A DNA stretch of 64,000 nt from Paenibacillus sp. A3. GTDB lineage: Bacteria > Bacillota > Bacilli > Paenibacillales > NBRC-103111. Positions 63,641 to 64,000 of this stretch are shown in pieces. The stretch spans positions 1-64,000 of the forward strand of contig NZ_JTHN01000136.1 of NCBI RefSeq assembly GCF_001399685.1, in the 5' to 3' direction. Each line of letters begins with the position of its first letter. Position 1 is the stretch's first letter. Below the pieces are notes generated by a model. The model worked only from the letters and a program-made list of their open reading frames with translations. It was not told where the DNA came from and did not search any database. The position numbers and the translations under genes were made by a program.

Positions 63641-64000
63641 TTATTGTCCGACGGACTCAACCTTCGGAACCCGCTCGGGCGAGATTACCTCGCTAACGGT
63701 ACCCAAAGACAGCCCTTTGGCGCGGATTGTGCGGATCATCCCCTGCAGCGCGGCGCTGCTCGAAGACGTAGGATGCATCAGGATCAACGAGCCGGGCTCG
63801 ATCCGTGTAGCTACTTTATGCACGATAGAGGACGGCTCCGGCTTTCTCCAATCTACCGTATCGATCGTCCACAAAATGGTGCGCAGGTTCATCTCATGCG
63901 CGACGTTGACGGTCATTTGATTATAATCGCCCGAGGGCGGGGCAAACAAACGGTTCTGTGCGCCTAATTCCTGCTTCAGCATCGTCTCCGTCTTGCTGAT
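63641..64000 (-). CDS. ylxY: Polysaccharide deacetylase family protein (YlxY), partial
   Basis: The last 119 codons of a NodB-type deacetylase that enters from the right edge. Visible elements are RLFAPPSGDYNQ (motif 3 region), LRTILWTIDTVDWRKP (substrate-pocket Trp region) and LILMHPTSSSSAAL (motif 5 His). By position it is YlxY, a sporulation-related deacetylase-like protein; activity cannot be judged from the fragment because the metal-binding HxxxH motif lies outside the window. Confidence 0.88.
   Translation of the reverse strand: MSKTETMLKQELGAQNRLFAPPSGDYNQMTVNVAHEMNLRTILWTIDTVDWRKPEPSSIVHKVATRIEPGSLILMHPTSSSSAALQGMIRTIRAKGLSLGTVSEVISPERVPKVESVGQ

Overview
The window is a stretch of a GC-rich, spore-forming Firmicute chromosome, most likely from the Paenibacillaceae (Paenibacillus or Cohnella-like). 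The call rests on AGGAGG-type ribosome binding sites, frequent TTG and GTG starts, spore genes (spoVS, sleB, spoIIIE/ftsK, dpaAB), and a gene order from about 27.5 kb to the right end that follows, with insertions, the Bacillus subtilis ymcA-miaB-spoVS-ymdB-rny-recA-cinA-pgsA-ymf-spoIIIE-tepA-rnjB-dapA-dapG-asd-dpaBA-mlpA-ylxY region. Nearly all genes lie on the minus strand. No rRNA, tRNA, CRISPR array or intact transposase was recognised.

Left part (1-27.4 kb), accessory in character: an unknown truncated gene and an HssR-like response regulator; a MEKHLA-domain gene coupled to a Crh/HPr-like gene, behind what reads as a cyclic-di-GMP-I riboswitch; a PucR-type regulator; an exported repeat protein between two near-identical terminators; the NAD salvage pair pncA-pncB; an alpha/beta hydrolase behind a bacterial nitric oxide synthase; the helicase HrpB; a palindromic MITE-like element; a split chromate transporter; ymaF and ywbE; and a copper/cytochrome group (lipoprotein cytochrome c, FixH/YtkA-like protein, SafE-family protein, CopA-type ATPase).

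At 20.2-26.8 kb lies the most unusual locus: an HscC-type Hsp70 followed by two rounds of a membrane-anchored J-domain/TPR protein plus a DUF1266-like protein. Gene content and order recall the hscC-djlC-djlB region of Escherichia coli. The second J-protein gene seems to start at CTG, and both J domains carry HPE in place of HPD.

Right part (26.9-64 kb), largely core: nikR, ricA and miaB; pduL, the ferredoxin oxidoreductase korAB and an M19 dipeptidase inserted between miaB and spoVS; ymdB and rny; recX and recA with a LexA-type box; cinA, pgsA and rimO; yajQ, a degraded small membrane gene and rodZ; ymfK, a lipoprotein of unknown role, ymfJ, ymfI, ymfH and ymfF; sleB with a sigma-G type promoter; ftsK/spoIIIE, ylzJ, tepA and rnjB; then dapA, dapG, asd, dpaB and dpaA, which make aspartate-family intermediates and spore dipicolinate; dut; mlpA; and the end of ylxY.
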